A stretch of 64,000 nucleotides of DNA, from positions 47,316,159 through 47,380,158 of the forward strand of contig CM049313.1 in the NCBI GenBank assembly GCA_026874595.1. Reading direction: 5' to 3'. The DNA comes from Sipunculus nudus. Taxonomy: Eukaryota > Annelida > Sipuncula > Golfingiida > Sipunculidae. Below, piece by piece: positions 1 through 13,015 of the stretch; within the stretch, counting starts at the first letter, position 1; every line of letters begins with the position of its first letter. The position numbers and the translations under genes are program-made. Under the pieces are notes generated by a model. It had not been told where the DNA came from and made no database searches. It saw nothing but the letters and a program-made list of their open reading frames with translations.

Positions 1-1350
1 CAAATTGAACGCTTGCAGACTACCATACACTTTAGATCCTTCAACAAATAGCCTTATCATCATTCTACTACTGCTTATTACTGCTGTCATTGCATTCATA
101 TTTGCTCAAATATATCACAATTTTCAACCCCTCCTAAATAAATAAAAAATAAACCACTTTATTTGACTCTATTAATCCATCAGTCAGGTAATTTCATTTA
201 TCATTTACTCACATATTGCATTACATTCCTTTATAATAGCCCAACATTTACATGATATTCATAAGCTTTATCGACTCGATATAGTATCACAGTGGAGAAA
301 CATTTATAGTCCAATCACGATCAGCTGAGCGCCGTGACCCATGGGTCCCTTGTTTATCTGATGGCTTATCTTGTGCCCATTAAGGATATTTACACCATTA
401 AAAAATTCAGCCTCCCCCAAACTTTTAGAGAAACTGAGCTAATGCAATCTTGCAGCGTCATCAGTCGTCTGTACGTTAACCCATACTATCTCAAAAACGG
501 GTGCTAGCATTACAAAATTGTATGCAAAAGATTGGCCATCTGAAAACTAGGATTTTCTTATTTTTATGGCTTACTACTGCATTTAAATAGATTTTATAGA
601 GAAATGGCTGAAAGACCTTTAAAAACCTCGAACGAAAAGGTCGAGGCAAATTGTTCAATATTTCACAGATATAATCACTTTTACCAACTTTAGTTTGTTT
701 GAATGGTTCCAGGGTGATTTTTGGCCGAGTTACTGGAAGTTAAACTTGGTCATCTTTTAAAAAAAGCATACTAAAATGTCATTCTTAGAAATGGCTGGAG
801 CTATCATCACCAAATGTTATGCCAATTTTGATCACACGAGTCGTATCTTAACTTGAGGCATTGGTGGCGCCACCTGCATCAGCCCTTTTGTACCGAGGTC
901 AACAGTGCCTGTATCATACTGGGGGCTACAAAGAACTCTGAAACCATATGGCCAAATTGTTTAATATTGCACAGAAATGATCCTTGGGTAGTGCATTCTG
1001 TAGTTTGTTCAAATGGTCTCAGTTAAGTAATTTTTGGCTGAGTTACGGAAAGCTGAATTTAGTCATATGCCGTAACAGCCCATTTTAGCCCAGTGGCTAC
1101 AAAGATTTTCTTCTAAAAAACCACGGGGCAAAATTCTTAAATCTCACCCATTAATTACCCTTAGATGTTGATAATTCAAATTTGTTCAAATGGTTTTGGT
1201 TCAGTGGTTTTTGGTGGAGTTGTGAAGCAGAACTTCACCAGTTCGCTGAATCTTCCAATACGAGTGTTAACCCGCAAAACGTTTTTTCACTGAAGCCATT
1301 TTGTTTAACATATTATAATATAAGAATTATCCCCACAATAATTATTATAA
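1..1350. repeat. decayed non-coding repeat, no gene
   Basis: No convincing exon is seen. Three diverged copies of a phrase built on 'tttgtt(c/t)(a/g)aatggt', followed by a 'ttttggc(c/t)gagtta'-like stretch, start near 692, 1002 and 1183, so this is an old, irregular tandem repeat. It runs without a clear break into the better preserved array to its right. Function unknown; probably a degraded transposon interior or satellite. Confidence 0.45.
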
Positions 1351-1936
1351 TAATTGAATCCCCATACAAAGTCGGGGGAAACTATGTTTTTATGACGGTT
1401 CCGCCGCCGCCGCATATTAATCTTGTTGGCGCGATTACTCAAGCAATATTTCACAGATCTTTACCAAGTATAGATATGGGTGAGAGGACGACACCTATTT
1501 AAAATGAGGTCATAACCTTTACTGTGAGAGTGGCCTTGACCTTGAACAGGTCCAATTTTGGAGAAAATCGCACAAATTCTTAAATATCTCAAGAAATCTT
1601 GCAAGGATTTATCCCAAAATCGAGTTGATCGAAGGTCATGGATAGGGTTGTCATGTTCCAGTAACTGATGGCGCTACCTATTATTTTTTACTTGTTTTCG
1701 TGCCTTTTAATACCCCCAAAATTGCCACTTGACAGTACTGTGAGCATTATAAGTCAAAAACTAATAGACAGATTTCTTTTATATTTTGCATATATAGATA
1801 TGGGTCATGTATGGGATGATGTTTATTTATATTGGGGTCATGACCTTTCCTATGAGCGTGGCCTTGACCTTTAATATTGCCATATATTGTGAAAATCACA
1901 CAAAATCATTAATATCTCAATAAGGGATGCATCGAT

Positions 1937-2883
1937 CAGGGGCGTAGCCAAGGGGGGCCCGCAAGGGGCCATGCCCCCTCACCCCCGCCCCGGTCGCATC
2001 CAGTATTTTCGTGATTAATTTTCGTTTCTCATATTTCTTATTATTTATAAGGAATTAGACTTTATTTAAGTTATCTGCAGTTACAATTACTTTCAAATTT
2101 GTTAGTTGAGTATAAGGATATTTATGGACAGCTGCAGAACAACTGCAGATCGTTGGTTTGGGTCGACCGTGAACAATCTTACGGTCCTCTCATGATACCG
2201 GTTCTCGAACTCGCGATCTGTGTTGAGCTCTTAGGAGTCCTGGTTGCTGTCGAGACCACGGAAACCGGTAAAATGCGAAGTTTTACATAATAATTCAGCT
2301 GATCAGTTATTTCACCACGAGCATTACATTTAAAAGATAATATTTTCATAGTTACAAACGTGATTGCGCTTTTGCGCCATTGACTGGTTTGAAAACGATT
2401 GAAATTTTATTTCCTCATGTTGAAGAAATATAAATATTAAATATTGAACCTCTCTACAGGTTGATTACATAATGCAAAGACATAAGGGAACAGTTTTTCA
2501 GGAACAGGAAATCCTCTTTTTTTTGGTGAAAATTGCCTCAAAATGTCCTCTTTACATTGTACATTAAAAAAAAATCCCAAATATGTAAGGGGAAAACCCC
2601 CTCCCATACCGCCCCATACATGTACCCGTAACTAGCCTTAATTATACTAGGTTCATAATTGAAAATAAAAGTATATATATTTTCTTATACTTCAATATAT
2701 AAAGTATAGTAAAAAAAATAATAATAATAATAATAAACATATATACTTGTATATATAACCGTTTTCATATTACCCATACATGCATATTAGCGTCCTCCAC
2801 CCCCCCCCCCCCCCTTTTACGAATTTCTTGATCCGCAAATGATGATGGCCCCCTCCCTTTCCTCAATCCTTGCTACGCCCCTG
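1937..2883. mobile_element. short TIR transposon (hAT-like MITE) inside the array
   Basis: It starts CAGGGGCGTAGCCAAGG and ends CCTTGCTACGCCCCTG, so the termini are inverted repeats. The flanks catcgat (1930-1936) and catggat (2884-2890) are a 7-bp direct repeat with one mismatch, and removing the element restores the repeat period. No transposase frame is visible. The CAGGGGCG terminus is like that of many non-autonomous hAT elements, although hAT duplications are usually 8 bp, so the superfamily is tentative. Confidence 0.7.
2145..2270 (-). repeat. possible tRNA-derived SINE head inside the MITE
   Basis: On the minus strand a stretch with 'gtggtctcgacagc' (A-box-like) is followed about 45 nt later by 'gcgagttcgagaacc', which resembles a pol III B box (GGTTCGANNCC). 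The distance fits a tRNA-related promoter. No poly(A) tail or target duplication could be assigned, so this is weak. Confidence 0.35.
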
Positions 2884-3800
2884 CATGGATTGGTCCAAAA
2901 ATCAACTTGACCGAAGTCCTGGATAGTATTGTCATGTACCAGAAACTGGTGGCGCCACCGCTATCTGTCATTCTTTTACTTGTTTTTGTGCCGTTTAATA
3001 CCCCCATCATTGCTACTTAACATTACTGTGTGCATTATAAGTCAAAATTAATGGACAGATTTCTTTTATATTATGCATATACATATGTATGGGTTATGGG
3101 ATGATGTATATATAAATTTGGGTCATGACCTTTCCTATGAGAGTGGCCTTGACCTAAATATTGCCATATATGGTGAAAATCACACGAAATCATTAATATC
3201 TCGTTAAGGGATGCATGGATTGACCCAAAATCGACTTTACCGAAGAACTTGGATAGTGTTGTCATGTACCAGAAACTGGTAGCGCCACCTGTTATTCTTT
3301 TACTTGTTTTCTTGCCGTTTAATACCCCATCATTGCCACTTAACAGTACTGTGAGCATTATAAGCCAAAAACTAATGGACAGATTTCTTTCATATTATGC
3401 ATATACATAGACATGGGTTACGGGATGATGTATATTGATATTGGGGTCATGACCTTTTCTATGAGAGTGACCTTTTCTATGAGAGTGTCTGATATTAATT
3501 GTTGCTGAAGATGGGGCGCCTATTCTTAAGGGGGGGGGGGGGGGGGGTTAATAGTCAAGGGATACTATGGCACCTGCCATGTCAAAAAATATCTAGTTGC
3601 CTTAAATGGTTCCAAATGAATGATTTTTGGCCGAATTATGGCGATTGAATCGATTCCTTTTTCCATATATGTTAGCTGTGTGACGCAGTTCGTCTAACCT
3701 GGCACCAGTTTATCAGCATCTATAACATTATGCAACTAGATTTAAGGTTAAATAGCCTGGCAGACTGCAAACTATTTCAAATTTTTTAACAGACCAAAGA

Positions 3801-4040
3801 GTTCACTCAGTGCAGCCAGGTATAGGTCAAGAGTTCACTCAGTGCAGTAGCTGCATTCTATTTATAGCCTTGGCTGACTGCCTGCTGCATCCATAGCTTT
3901 GGTAGACTGCGAGCTATGTCAGATTATGCAACAGGTCAAGAGTTCACTCAGTGCAGCCAGGTACAGGTCAAAAGTTCACTCAGTCTAGCCAGGTGCAGGT
4001 CATGAGTTTACTCAGTGTTAGCAATTTGTCACAGTTCACT
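3801..4040. repeat. 31-32-bp direct repeats
   Basis: The core 'gttcactcagtgcagccagg' or close variants starts near 3801, 3833, 3942, 3974, 4006 and 4031. Most neighbours are 31-32 bp apart; one gap of about 110 bp splits the copies into two clusters. Confidence 0.65.
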
Positions 4041-4153
4041 CGGGGCAACTGTCTCTCTCACCTGAGCCTGGTCAGCCCCATGCATCAGACTCAAGGTAAG
4101 TTTGATGTATTGGCCTGATATTTTGACCTGTCTATGTGTCTTTGGTGACTTTC

Positions 4154-4398
4154 TCGTTCACAAGACAGGTGTCGCCACTTACAATGACTTTTGCACAGTG
4201 TATGTGCCTGCTTATTCTGCAGAGAAATTTGATATCAGCCTGAAATTGGATAGATTTATACATATCGTAAAGCATTGTCGTATTCAAAACTGGTGGTGCC
4301 ACTTACAATACTTTTGCACAGTGTATATCCCTGCTTATTTCTCAGGAGGGGAAATCAGCCTGAAATTGGGCACATATTCACTTCTCTGATACTTTCGT
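4154..4398. repeat. tandem duplication of about 124 bp
   Basis: Two units share 'ccacttacaat', 'acttttgcacagtgtat', 'cctgcttatt' and 'cagcctgaaattgg' in order, starting at 4154 and 4278. A third start ('tcgtatacaagac') follows. The open frame across it is a by-product of the duplication. Confidence 0.65.
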
Positions 4399-7300
4399 CG
4401 TATACAAGACATGTAGGCCTACATGAAAAGTAATGGCCCAGTATTGAAGCATTATACCTGGTGTATAAACCATTGCACAGGCTCGCATTAGGCCTTTAGG
4501 TCTTGTTCAATTTTCCGTCCCGCGGTCCAGCCAACAAAATAATTAATTTTTTTTTTCCGGATCCAACGGTTAACATTTCAAGAATATTATACAGCACATA
4601 TATAAGCCACGCTTATTATTAATATATATGAAATGTTTGATGATTTGAATGGCAAATTTATTTTAATACCTTTTTTGCAATCATTCAAACCATAATTCAT
4701 TAAATATTCTTAAAGACGTGATTGATTGGTTAAATGGATTTGATATATATACATTATAATTTAACACACCTTAAATATGCTTATATTTTACATGGGAAAT
4801 AAACATACCTTTGGTTTATTGTGTCAGTCCCAACTTAAATTTATAAAAAAAGTAGAGAAAAAAATAGATTTCTTAAATGTTCGAGTACCCAAAGTTACCC
4901 TTTGGAATAGTATTGGCTAATCACAAGCCATCAAACTACTGAGATGTGTTGCTGGTTAAAATCTTTTCAGTCATGATCTGCTAATTAGCTGAAACTTAGA
5001 CTTATCAGGTCAAGGGGGTAAAAGGGTAATCGGACTAATGTGGCTTTAGGTTCAGGATGTTCATTGAGTTTGGCATGACCAGAGCGGTGTTTCTTATAGC
5101 AGTCATCACCACCTTATGCAGTGCCCAAACAGGAATTTGACTAGCCAGTGGTCAATGTCAGTTCCTATCAGACAGCACATGGAGTTACAATAAGATAAGT
5201 AGTCCACCTTAGTCTTTGTGGAGTTCTAGGTCAATTGAGTCACCTACAAAGCCAGCTGTAGCCACACACTGTCTATTGCAAGATCAAAGGTAACAAACCC
5301 TTGCTGTAATCCCAGCCATTTTATGTAATATGCGAGACCTGACACAAGTACAGGGTTACACTCCATATACATCCTCAGGCCAAGTAACTTTATACAGTGT
5401 TATGACCAGCTTACATCGCAAGGACAATCGTTTAAACTAGATTCCAGATAGTAATATTGCATCATCTATTTTGAATAACAAATTGACGTTATGCGTAGAA
5501 AAGACACATTTGCATAGTGTTGTTACAATTTTCAGTTAGTTTAATGGGCTAACAGGAATAAATTAAAATTTATTCAAATTTATCTTTTCATCTTACTATT
5601 TTTAAAACACCTTAAAATATTTTATACAAAATATCAATGTCTTCAAATGATAGTTTAAGTATAATTTTATATTCATGTTCTAATGAACTGCCAGATCATC
5701 AACCCGCCCCGCACAGACTTTATTTCGGCCCGACCCGCCCCGCACTTTCTTAGATGTAATCCGCCCCGCAAAGAATCCTATGCGAGGGCTCGCGGGCTGC
5801 GGGTCAAAACCCGCCCCGCGCAGGGCCCTAGTTCATAGGCAGTCTAAATGCGTAAAAACCAAAGAGTTTTACGTGGAGCCCCAAGTCTTGCAATATGGTC
5901 ACTACTGACTAGAACAACAATCGTGCCATTCCTCAGAAATCTGACCTTGAAATTTTGCTTGTCCATACATCTCTAATAGTTCCATTGTATACAAGACTTG
6001 TCCTTACACATAGCTACGTCTTTAAACATAGCTCAGGAGTGGTTTTTTTAGTATGTCTAAAATTTTGCATTGTCACATCATCTTCGAGGGCTTCTCATAC
6101 ACAGGACTGGTGCTGCTACCTACAGTAATAATTTTAAGTGTGTCCATCCATGGCAGTATTTTAGGAGAGACGTTTGTGTACCGTATTTCCTTGATCAGAC
6201 TTATTTAGTAGCCGGGTTAAAACAATGTCTAAGGAAAAAACGCCGGACTTAACATGTCGACGGGGTTGTTCAGAGGCCGGGTATACTAGAAATGTTTCCA
6301 TGTTTTTAATGCATCCCAAATATCATCAGAAACCACGCTTCCGAGATAAACGGTTATAAATATTTTTTTTATTTCTTGACGCAAAACACTACACTATAGG
6401 TGGAATATTGCCAGAAGTCAATAATACCAGGTCGAATGCACTGGAATACGCTCTATCAAGCCGATTCAGTCAAAAGACGGGAGGAAAGTGTCATGAAAAT
6501 AAATTATGCAATGCCTTTATATGTACCAACGCTGGGCAAAAATGACCGGAAGTTGCGTAACATTAACCACGCTAATATCAAATAAAAAAAAAAAACTTAT
6601 GATAAAAGAAGCCTTCAACAAAATTTACACTTGAGACTTGAGAATTTATACCTTGAATAGTTGGGTATCACATGGAGCTATCAATATAATTAGAAATCTG
6701 AAATTGCTGTTGCTGTTTTTAAAGAACTCCAAACTGAGACGTCCACTCAACACAACATGCATACACAAGTGGTTTACATAGAGTGTGTGATATTGGTGCA
6801 CTGGTTTATCTTTTCAATATCATCCTGCAATTTAATCTATATGTGATTGTAATCGATACCATAAGTTAAGGGAATAGGTTAATTGACCCCCCCCCCCCCC
6901 CCCCCCGCCCCGTAACTGTCCCTGCATGCAAGATGCGCTTTATAGCAGTGCCCTCGGCCCGAAAATTGCCTCTAAATGACTATGCATGAGATGCAATCTC
7001 CAGTGATCACTATTCATTGAACTCGTAGATGACCTTGACCATTATACATGTTGCCTGAATTGCTTATATAGCTAGATATTCAAGGATGAACCACCGACAT
7101 AGTGGTCAAGATGCACCGTCCCTTCTTTCCTTTTTGACTGTGTGGGGTGAAAATTGTGACGTCACGTTTCGTTATATGCATACAACTCGGAAACTGTTAC
7201 AGATATCGGAATAAAAACTTGACAATGCATTTAGTTTTCCTTAAAAAAAAAAAAAAAACTTTTGAGATCAAGAGGTTTTAAGGAAAATTTGACACTCCAA

Positions 7301-8392
7301 TTCCAACGCTCATGATGTTGGCCCTGCTGTATGGCCTCTTTATATCAGACTAGCGACATTCGGGTTTTTTAGTGCGTGGTGAACAGAAAGTCCTGGTTGG
7401 TTGAGGACAGAGAAAAAGATCCCGCAAAGAACTCCGAGGAAAGTTCTAAGGCACGAATCTATGTGCTGATAGAGTTTTCGGTTGGACTCGTAGTGACTGA
7501 GAATCAAGCGGATCTCACGTCATAGTAGGGTTAATTAATGTTTTTATTACGTATTTATTAATGAAAGAATGTTTGAACACAAAACATGTCACAGATAATA
7601 CAGTGATTTACATATAAAAGATACTTCTATTATACATCTAGTATAATATGTTCAGGTAAATCCTTCAGCAATCCAGGCCCTTAACACGTATATTTTTACT
7701 TTGGTAAAGCTTATTCAACTTTCAGTCTCGCTAGGCTATAGGTAGGAGGCCCTGACCGTAATCCTACATGGACTTTTAGAATTGCACAAATCATAAACGC
7801 AATGTTTAGTTTTTTCTGAATATCCAGTCAGCTGAAATTCCTTATGTGTACACGATTCTTACTAAATTAAGTTAGACTGAAATAATTAATGCTGCTCTGC
7901 TTCAGTGTCTCCCATTTTCAGCTGAAATATGTGTACTGAATTTTAGTTTTGAAAAAACAAAATCTGAATTTATTGTTGTAAAATTTGCAAATGCAACGCC
8001 ATGAAACAAATTGTCACAAAAACCCGTCTTCTTCTAGGTTGACTAAACAATTTATTTTATGTGAACTGATAAAGGATCAGAGGACGAGGCTTATTTATAC
8101 ACCCCATCATAATTTTTATTATGAAAGTACATTTTACTTGTTGATGGTTCACCCTTCGTCCAAATATAACAAATTATCTTCCTTATCTATATACACAGCA
8201 AGCTACACTCTGCGGGATCCTTTATTTATTTTATTTATTTATTATTTTTTTTGCAGCTGTAACTTGAGCTAAGTATGCAATGGGGAGCAAAATAAAAGAC
8301 GACCAGACTCCATTCAATTTGACGTCATAACCCAACTTGGAGAATATAAATACCTTGCCCCCGCTCCCTTTTTTTTCAACCGCTTCAACCTA

Positions 8393-8514
8393 TTATAAGG
8401 GTTTCAGATCAAATTTTGTGGCCTGGACCCCCCCCCCCCCCCTTTCCGGGCCTTGGGACCTTTTTTAGGTTTTATCGTTGGCCCTCCTTTTCCTAAATCC
8501 TGGATCCGCCCCTG
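8393..8514 (-). mobile_element. fragment of a CAGGGGCGGATCC-type MITE
   Basis: The right end reads 'aaatcctggatccgcccctg', the reverse complement of the terminus CAGGGGCGGATCCAGG seen at 37874. The interior ('gggtttcagatc', poly(C), 'ggcctggac') also matches that element in reverse. The left end cannot be placed exactly. Confidence 0.55.
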
Positions 8515-9290
8515 CTTATAACCTTATATTATATATGCAGATAAGGTACATTATCTCAGTATCATGATCTAATGCGAAATGTATGTTCAACAACACTGAA
8601 CACTAAGAGTCTGACTTTCATAGTTCTTAAAATAATGTTTCTACCTACAGGACGCAAAATATATGTCGCTGCGACCCAGTTTTTAAGTTTCCAAGCAATT
8701 TCCCTATCACCTCCCTGAATTTCAAGCGATTACAATTTGTGCCCTGTTAAAAGCCGAACGACAGACGAAGACCCATCTCAGTAGCAGACACGACTTTCAA
8801 TCAGCGGAGCTGAAATTGTATTGAAAATAGTCCAAACTCCGAGAAAGGCCGAGATGCATTGGTTTAATCAGAATGAAAATATCTTTATTTTTTATCTTAT
8901 ATCAAATGAAACTATATTGTCTTTGTTTTGAAGCCACAAAAATAGATTTACGTAAAAAAAATAAAATATTGGCATTATATGTCAGATTTTAGGAAAATAT
9001 GTGGTTCTTCACAAGAAATCAGAGAGATGATGAGTTATATTTTGGCGTACTTGACCTTTATGGTTCAGGCCATATATCGGGTATAATTTGACCTTGAAGA
9101 TCTAGGGAGGGAGACATAATATCGAAAATTTCGAGAAAAAAAACTTTGTGGGACTGCCTTGAACTTTTCTAGTTATTATTTTTACTTCTGATATGTAATA
9201 TTAGATTATTTTTAGGATAAAATTATTATGTCCTCTCTTTGATTGTGATCAACCTAATCGAAATTTAATCAATCATTTACACTATATTTT

Positions 9291-9296
9291 TTTATT
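9291..9296 (-). promoter_or_regulatory. possible poly(A) signal of the TRIM gene
   Basis: TTTATT on the plus strand is AATAAA on the minus strand, about 22 nt after the TAA stop. That would give a very short 3' UTR. A more distal signal is equally possible. Confidence 0.4.
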
Positions 9297-9318
9297 TTTT
9301 TTTGAGCGAGTTGCTGAT

Positions 9319-11145
9319 TTACAATCTCATGTCATACGAAAACAACATTGCTTTCTTCCAGCAGGCAACCCAAAGAAAGTTATGTCCCAAGGAAATATCA
9401 TATGGCTCCTCTATACCATCATCCTTTATCAGCAGGTGCCGGATAAATTCTCCATCAAAGCTGAACTCTGATACTCTGTGTAGTGTAGGATCAGTAACTA
9501 ATATATTCCCGTTTGGCATCATTAACGACCCAAGGATTGCTAAAAATTCACCGTCTTGATCACCCTTTCTTCCTATGGTCTTGAGAAGTTTCCCGTCTGG
9601 TCTACACACACGCAGCTCTGTTGCCACATTATCGGAGACGAGGTACGCCGTGCCTTCTTGAGGGTGAACACCCACACTAACACGCCATACATCCCCCACA
9701 GGAATTTTGCCCTTGCGTTTGCCATGTATAGAATACCGCCACAGACAACTCGTATCCGACAGAATGAAATCATCTCCATCGACTGCAATATCAATTATCG
9801 TATCCAGTGGGGGATCAAGAGAAACTGAACGTTCCTCTAAACCTGATATGCACATTACCTTTTGTCCCAATTTTGTACCGACGAATATGTCACCGCCATG
9901 CGCATCTATTCCTCTGATGTGGCCCCCTTCTTTTGTTGAATAATTCATTTTTACCTGACCTTCCACACTGACCTTTATTACAAATTCTTGGTTAAAATGT
10001 CCCAAGACAGCAGAGCCGTTTTGCAAAACTTTGATATAACATAAACTGCCAACAATACCATCTGTTTCAGTAAGTGAAAATCGCAGCTTAGGTTTGCGTG
10101 CAAATATTTCCGGTGAATAATGAACAATGTCACCGAAAGTACAACTAAATCCAAATTTACCATCTTGAATATTTTCTGAAGTTGCACAGTGGTCGTCTAA
10201 AACTGTAGGTACTGAAATCTCCAAACGTTTTGTTGTGCGAATTGCATCCAATGCTTTGAAGATAGCTGATGTATTCTGTACCAGCTGCTTCAGCATTACC
10301 AACTTTCCCGACTGGGTCAGTATATTTATTTCGTTCAAACAATTTGATGCCCGTGTACATGTTTCATTTTGTTTCGATAATGCTGACATCACGGCCTTGT
10401 GGTACTTTTCATCCCGTTTTGCCATAAACTGACCTATAGACTCCAGCATTTTCTTCCTATATTGCTCCATCTTATCTTCAGTTTCCTTTCTTCTTTGCTT
10501 AAGTAAATCCATCGACTCATCTATTGCCTGGTTCATTTTTTTGTCGAGGTCATCTGTTTCTTCTTGGAGTATATGTTTTGCTTGCGTCATCATATCAGTT
10601 GCTTTCTCTTGTACTTCCGTAATGTGACAGGTTTCATGTCCTTCGTGAAATTTTGAAACCATACACTCAAAACATAGTCCCGTGCGGCACGTGAGGCATG
10701 CATGTGATAGGTCTCGAATATGGATTTTGCACAAATCAGTGATGACCTGATGTGAGGAAGAAGCCGCGTTTTCATTGTGTGTCTCGGCACATGGCTGACA
10801 TAAACGAAATTCACAATCATTGCATCGAGCGACAGCCCCACTTTTGTCACCTTTAAGTCCACATAGTATACACCAGTATATGTCTTTTAATGTTCGCATT
10901 GACTTTCTGAAATTTTTGGAGCAGGTGTCAATTGGAAGATCCTGAATTCCGCGTTCACTCATTTGGGTCATTTGAAAGCATACAGGACAACGAAGCTTAT
11001 CTTCAGTTCGTATTGAAGGTGTTTTCGAAAGACAGCTCTCGCAGAACGAATGCTTACACGGCAGCATACGAGGCGTCCTGTCGATCTTGTTCTGCTCACA
11101 TATCAAACAGTCCATCATAAGATTCAGTGGTCTAGCAGTAGCCAT
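9319..11145 (-). CDS. TRIM-type RING/B-box protein with beta-propeller-like C-terminus
   Basis: Uninterrupted 608-residue frame, probably an E3 ubiquitin ligase. Residues 13-56 form a C3HC4 RING (C13, C16, C30, H32, C35, C38, C53, C56). Two B-box-type zinc modules follow at about 90-135 (starting YWCILCG) and 137-178 (CKIHIRDL... CRTGLCFEC). A charged coiled coil spans about 180-300. The remainder, about 365-608, has repeated NHL-like segments such as GGDIFVGTK and GNILVTDP. This RING/B-box/coiled-coil/NHL order is that of the TRIM2/3/56/71-like families, which have many members in molluscs. The minus strand reads ttttcttcag just before GGAAGG-ATG, so an acceptor lies 6 nt upstream of the ATG and a 5' UTR exon is expected further right; 14045-14170, with a CAG|GTAGGT donor, is a weak candidate. 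The substrate cannot be predicted, and the exact subfamily is uncertain. Confidence 0.92.
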   Translation of the reverse strand: MATARPLNLMMDCLICEQNKIDRTPRMLPCKHSFCESCLSKTPSIRTEDKLRCPVCFQMTQMSERGIQDLPIDTCSKNFRKSMRTLKDIYWCILCGLKGDKSGAVARCNDCEFRLCQPCAETHNENAASSSHQVITDLCKIHIRDLSHACLTCRTGLCFECMVSKFHEGHETCHITEVQEKATDMMTQAKHILQEETDDLDKKMNQAIDESMDLLKQRRKETEDKMEQYRKKMLESIGQFMAKRDEKYHKAVMSALSKQNETCTRASNCLNEINILTQSGKLVMLKQLVQNTSAIFKALDAIRTTKRLEISVPTVLDDHCATSENIQDGKFGFSCTFGDIVHYSPEIFARKPKLRFSLTETDGIVGSLCYIKVLQNGSAVLGHFNQEFVIKVSVEGQVKMNYSTKEGGHIRGIDAHGGDIFVGTKLGQKVMCISGLEERSVSLDPPLDTIIDIAVDGDDFILSDTSCLWRYSIHGKRKGKIPVGDVWRVSVGVHPQEGTAYLVSDNVATELRVCRPDGKLLKTIGRKGDQDGEFLAILGSLMMPNGNILVTDPTLHRVSEFSFDGEFIRHLLIKDDGIEEPYDISLGHNFLWVACWKKAMLFSYDMRL

Positions 11146-11208
11146 CCTTCCCTGAAGAAAAGATAATTATTTCGTTAACATGGACATAATAGATTATATA
11201 TATATGGT

Positions 11209-11212
<4 letters not shown>

Positions 11213-11273
<61 letters not shown>
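11213..11273. repeat. (TA)n microsatellite
   Basis: About 60 bp of nearly pure TA repeat, just upstream of the TRIM coding exon and probably inside its 5' intron. Confidence 0.95.
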
Positions 11274-11276
<3 letters not shown>

Positions 11277-12551
11277 TTGTGAAGTACATCTGTGGATCAT
11301 ACAGAGTCTTCCTTTTAGCTAAAATTACATGTACTTTACTCTGCAGTATTAACTAGACCTCTGGTATTGGAGATTAGTATATATCCACAGATATTGTACC
11401 CCTCCCCCCTCAAAGTAAGCTCCCTTCTTAAGAATTATATAAAGACCTTTGACTAGGCTTGTTCAGTGAATAAAACTGTACAATATGAGGCTCTGACCAA
11501 CATCTATGCAAATTCAAAATTAAAAAGACAGTTTCGAGTTACATCTGTAGTGTCTACATTAAACAAATGGCACCGAAACCCTAGAGAAATTGGTGTTGGT
11601 GGTGCAAAACAGAGCTGTCCAAGATCTTTGATCAGTCTGATTTCCTGGACAATCCATCCACCCATTCTTGCTAAATCTAATGACTCTGGTCCTATGGGGA
11701 GATGTTCACTGCAAGGATCACTTTTAAATGAAAAAGTACATGCTAAATACAAACAAGGATTTAAGAAGAAAGTCCCAGGGTGAGCTTCAACATTTTAGCT
11801 CCTGCGTACTGTTTTTATAGGTATATTTAGGAAACCATTGAGCAAATATCCCTATTTATATGAAACAAGGACCCAGAGCCACAACAAGTCGCCCGCCATG
11901 TGTTTAACTGGGCAAGTATAGAATCACAGATGCCCTATTATAACCATCCCTTGCAAGAGCATTTTTAAAAATTAAAAAAATGCGAAATACAAACGGGGAT
12001 TTAAGAAGAAAGTGGATAAACTTTTTCATCAACCATACGACCCGGTTTCTAACTGTGAGTGTTGGAGTGATTTTATTTGTCAACTACACAGATCTGAAAA
12101 AGAGACCAAAGGGACAGGTCTTACATTGACAAAATATTGTGCATGATAATGGGTAAAAAAAGAAACATTTCAGCTACTATCCGAAATAGGTGGCTGTCAT
12201 GATTGTGGTCAAGAAATATGCCTGTTACAATTCATTTTAACAACTCCTGTTGTTGCTCGAATATTTAATGCCAGGTTTTACATCAAGTATGCAAACACCT
12301 GAAATCGTAAAATTTTATGATTGGTCAAAGGTTCTAGCATGAAGAAGCCATTTTGAAAATAAACCATTCATGTTACACCAATTAAGTTTCCCTTGTTCTT
12401 AGATACAACTGAACATGATAAATTCAAATATATTTGACTAATTCGGGAATTACCTTAAAATACAATTTAAAACAGGTGTGCGAGATTTAATTATAATGCT
12501 ATGATTTAAGAATGGTTCCTGAGATAACAGGTTCTACACCATATATATAGG

Positions 12552-12553
<2 letters not shown>

Positions 12554-12609
<56 letters not shown>
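12554..12609. repeat. (TA)n microsatellite
   Basis: About 55 bp of TA repeat; 'accatatata' occurs on both sides. Confidence 0.95.
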
Positions 12610-12612
<3 letters not shown>

Positions 12613-12965
12613 CACCATATATAAATATCCAATTTATAGTGTTATTTTATTTCCTTGTATTTGATTTAAAGGCTTAAATGTTCTTATTTTTAGAAATTAG
12701 TTCAGCAGTGTAGGGGACAAAGTTTCGCTTGTTCCCTTCACATTTAGGGAATAAAACATAATATTTAATTTGCCAGATAATTTTGTCTGTCATTTTATAG
12801 TTTCGTCATGTTTTCCTCAATAATCTTTCAATTATGCAATTTTAAAAAATTTTGGGGCCTTTCGTGTGTTAATTGAATTTTCCTAAAGGTTAGCTGATGC
12901 AGGTGTATGTTTAAATTTAAATCATGAGAAATATAGGCTAGTTCTGAAAATTGAGCAAAAATTAT

Positions 12966-12969
<4 letters not shown>

Positions 12970-13012
<43 letters not shown>
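12970..13012. repeat. (TA)n microsatellite
   Basis: About 42 bp of TA repeat. Confidence 0.95.

Positions 13013-13015
<3 letters not shown>

Larger units (their letters stand above)
1351..3490. repeat. tandem array, four units of about 325-331 bp
   Basis: The anchor 'ggtcat(g/a)acctt' followed by 'gagagtggccttgacc' recurs at 1510, 1836, 3121 and 3445. Once the 947-bp insertion and its 7-bp duplication in the third unit are removed, the spacings are 326, about 331 and 324 bp. Units share 'ggcgccacc', 'taataccccc' and 'aatggacagatttct' in the same order. The short reading frames inside it do not resemble any protein I know. A partial copy of the same family lies near 16.6-17.0 kb. Confidence 0.8.
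3491..9290. other. gene-free stretch with scattered repeats
   Basis: No exon with convincing splice signals or recognisable protein was found on either strand. The stretch holds a poly(G) run near 3530, a 31-bp repeat near 3.8-4.0 kb, a 124-bp duplication near 4.2 kb, a CCCGCCCCGC-rich block near 5.7-5.83 kb, a poly(C) run near 6890 and a transposon end near 8.5 kb. A diverged copy of the 4.2-kb repeat phrase ('tatacaagac' ... 'ctgctacctacag') recurs near 5.99-6.13 kb. Confidence 0.5.

Noticed and set aside
5703-5829. CCCGCCCCGC block as a CpG promoter
   Set aside because: It is a degenerate internal repeat, probably a transposon end ('cagggccctag'), with no nearby exon.
11466-11783. 105-codon plus-strand frame
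   Set aside because: No Kozak context, domain or splice signals; part of an old local duplication.
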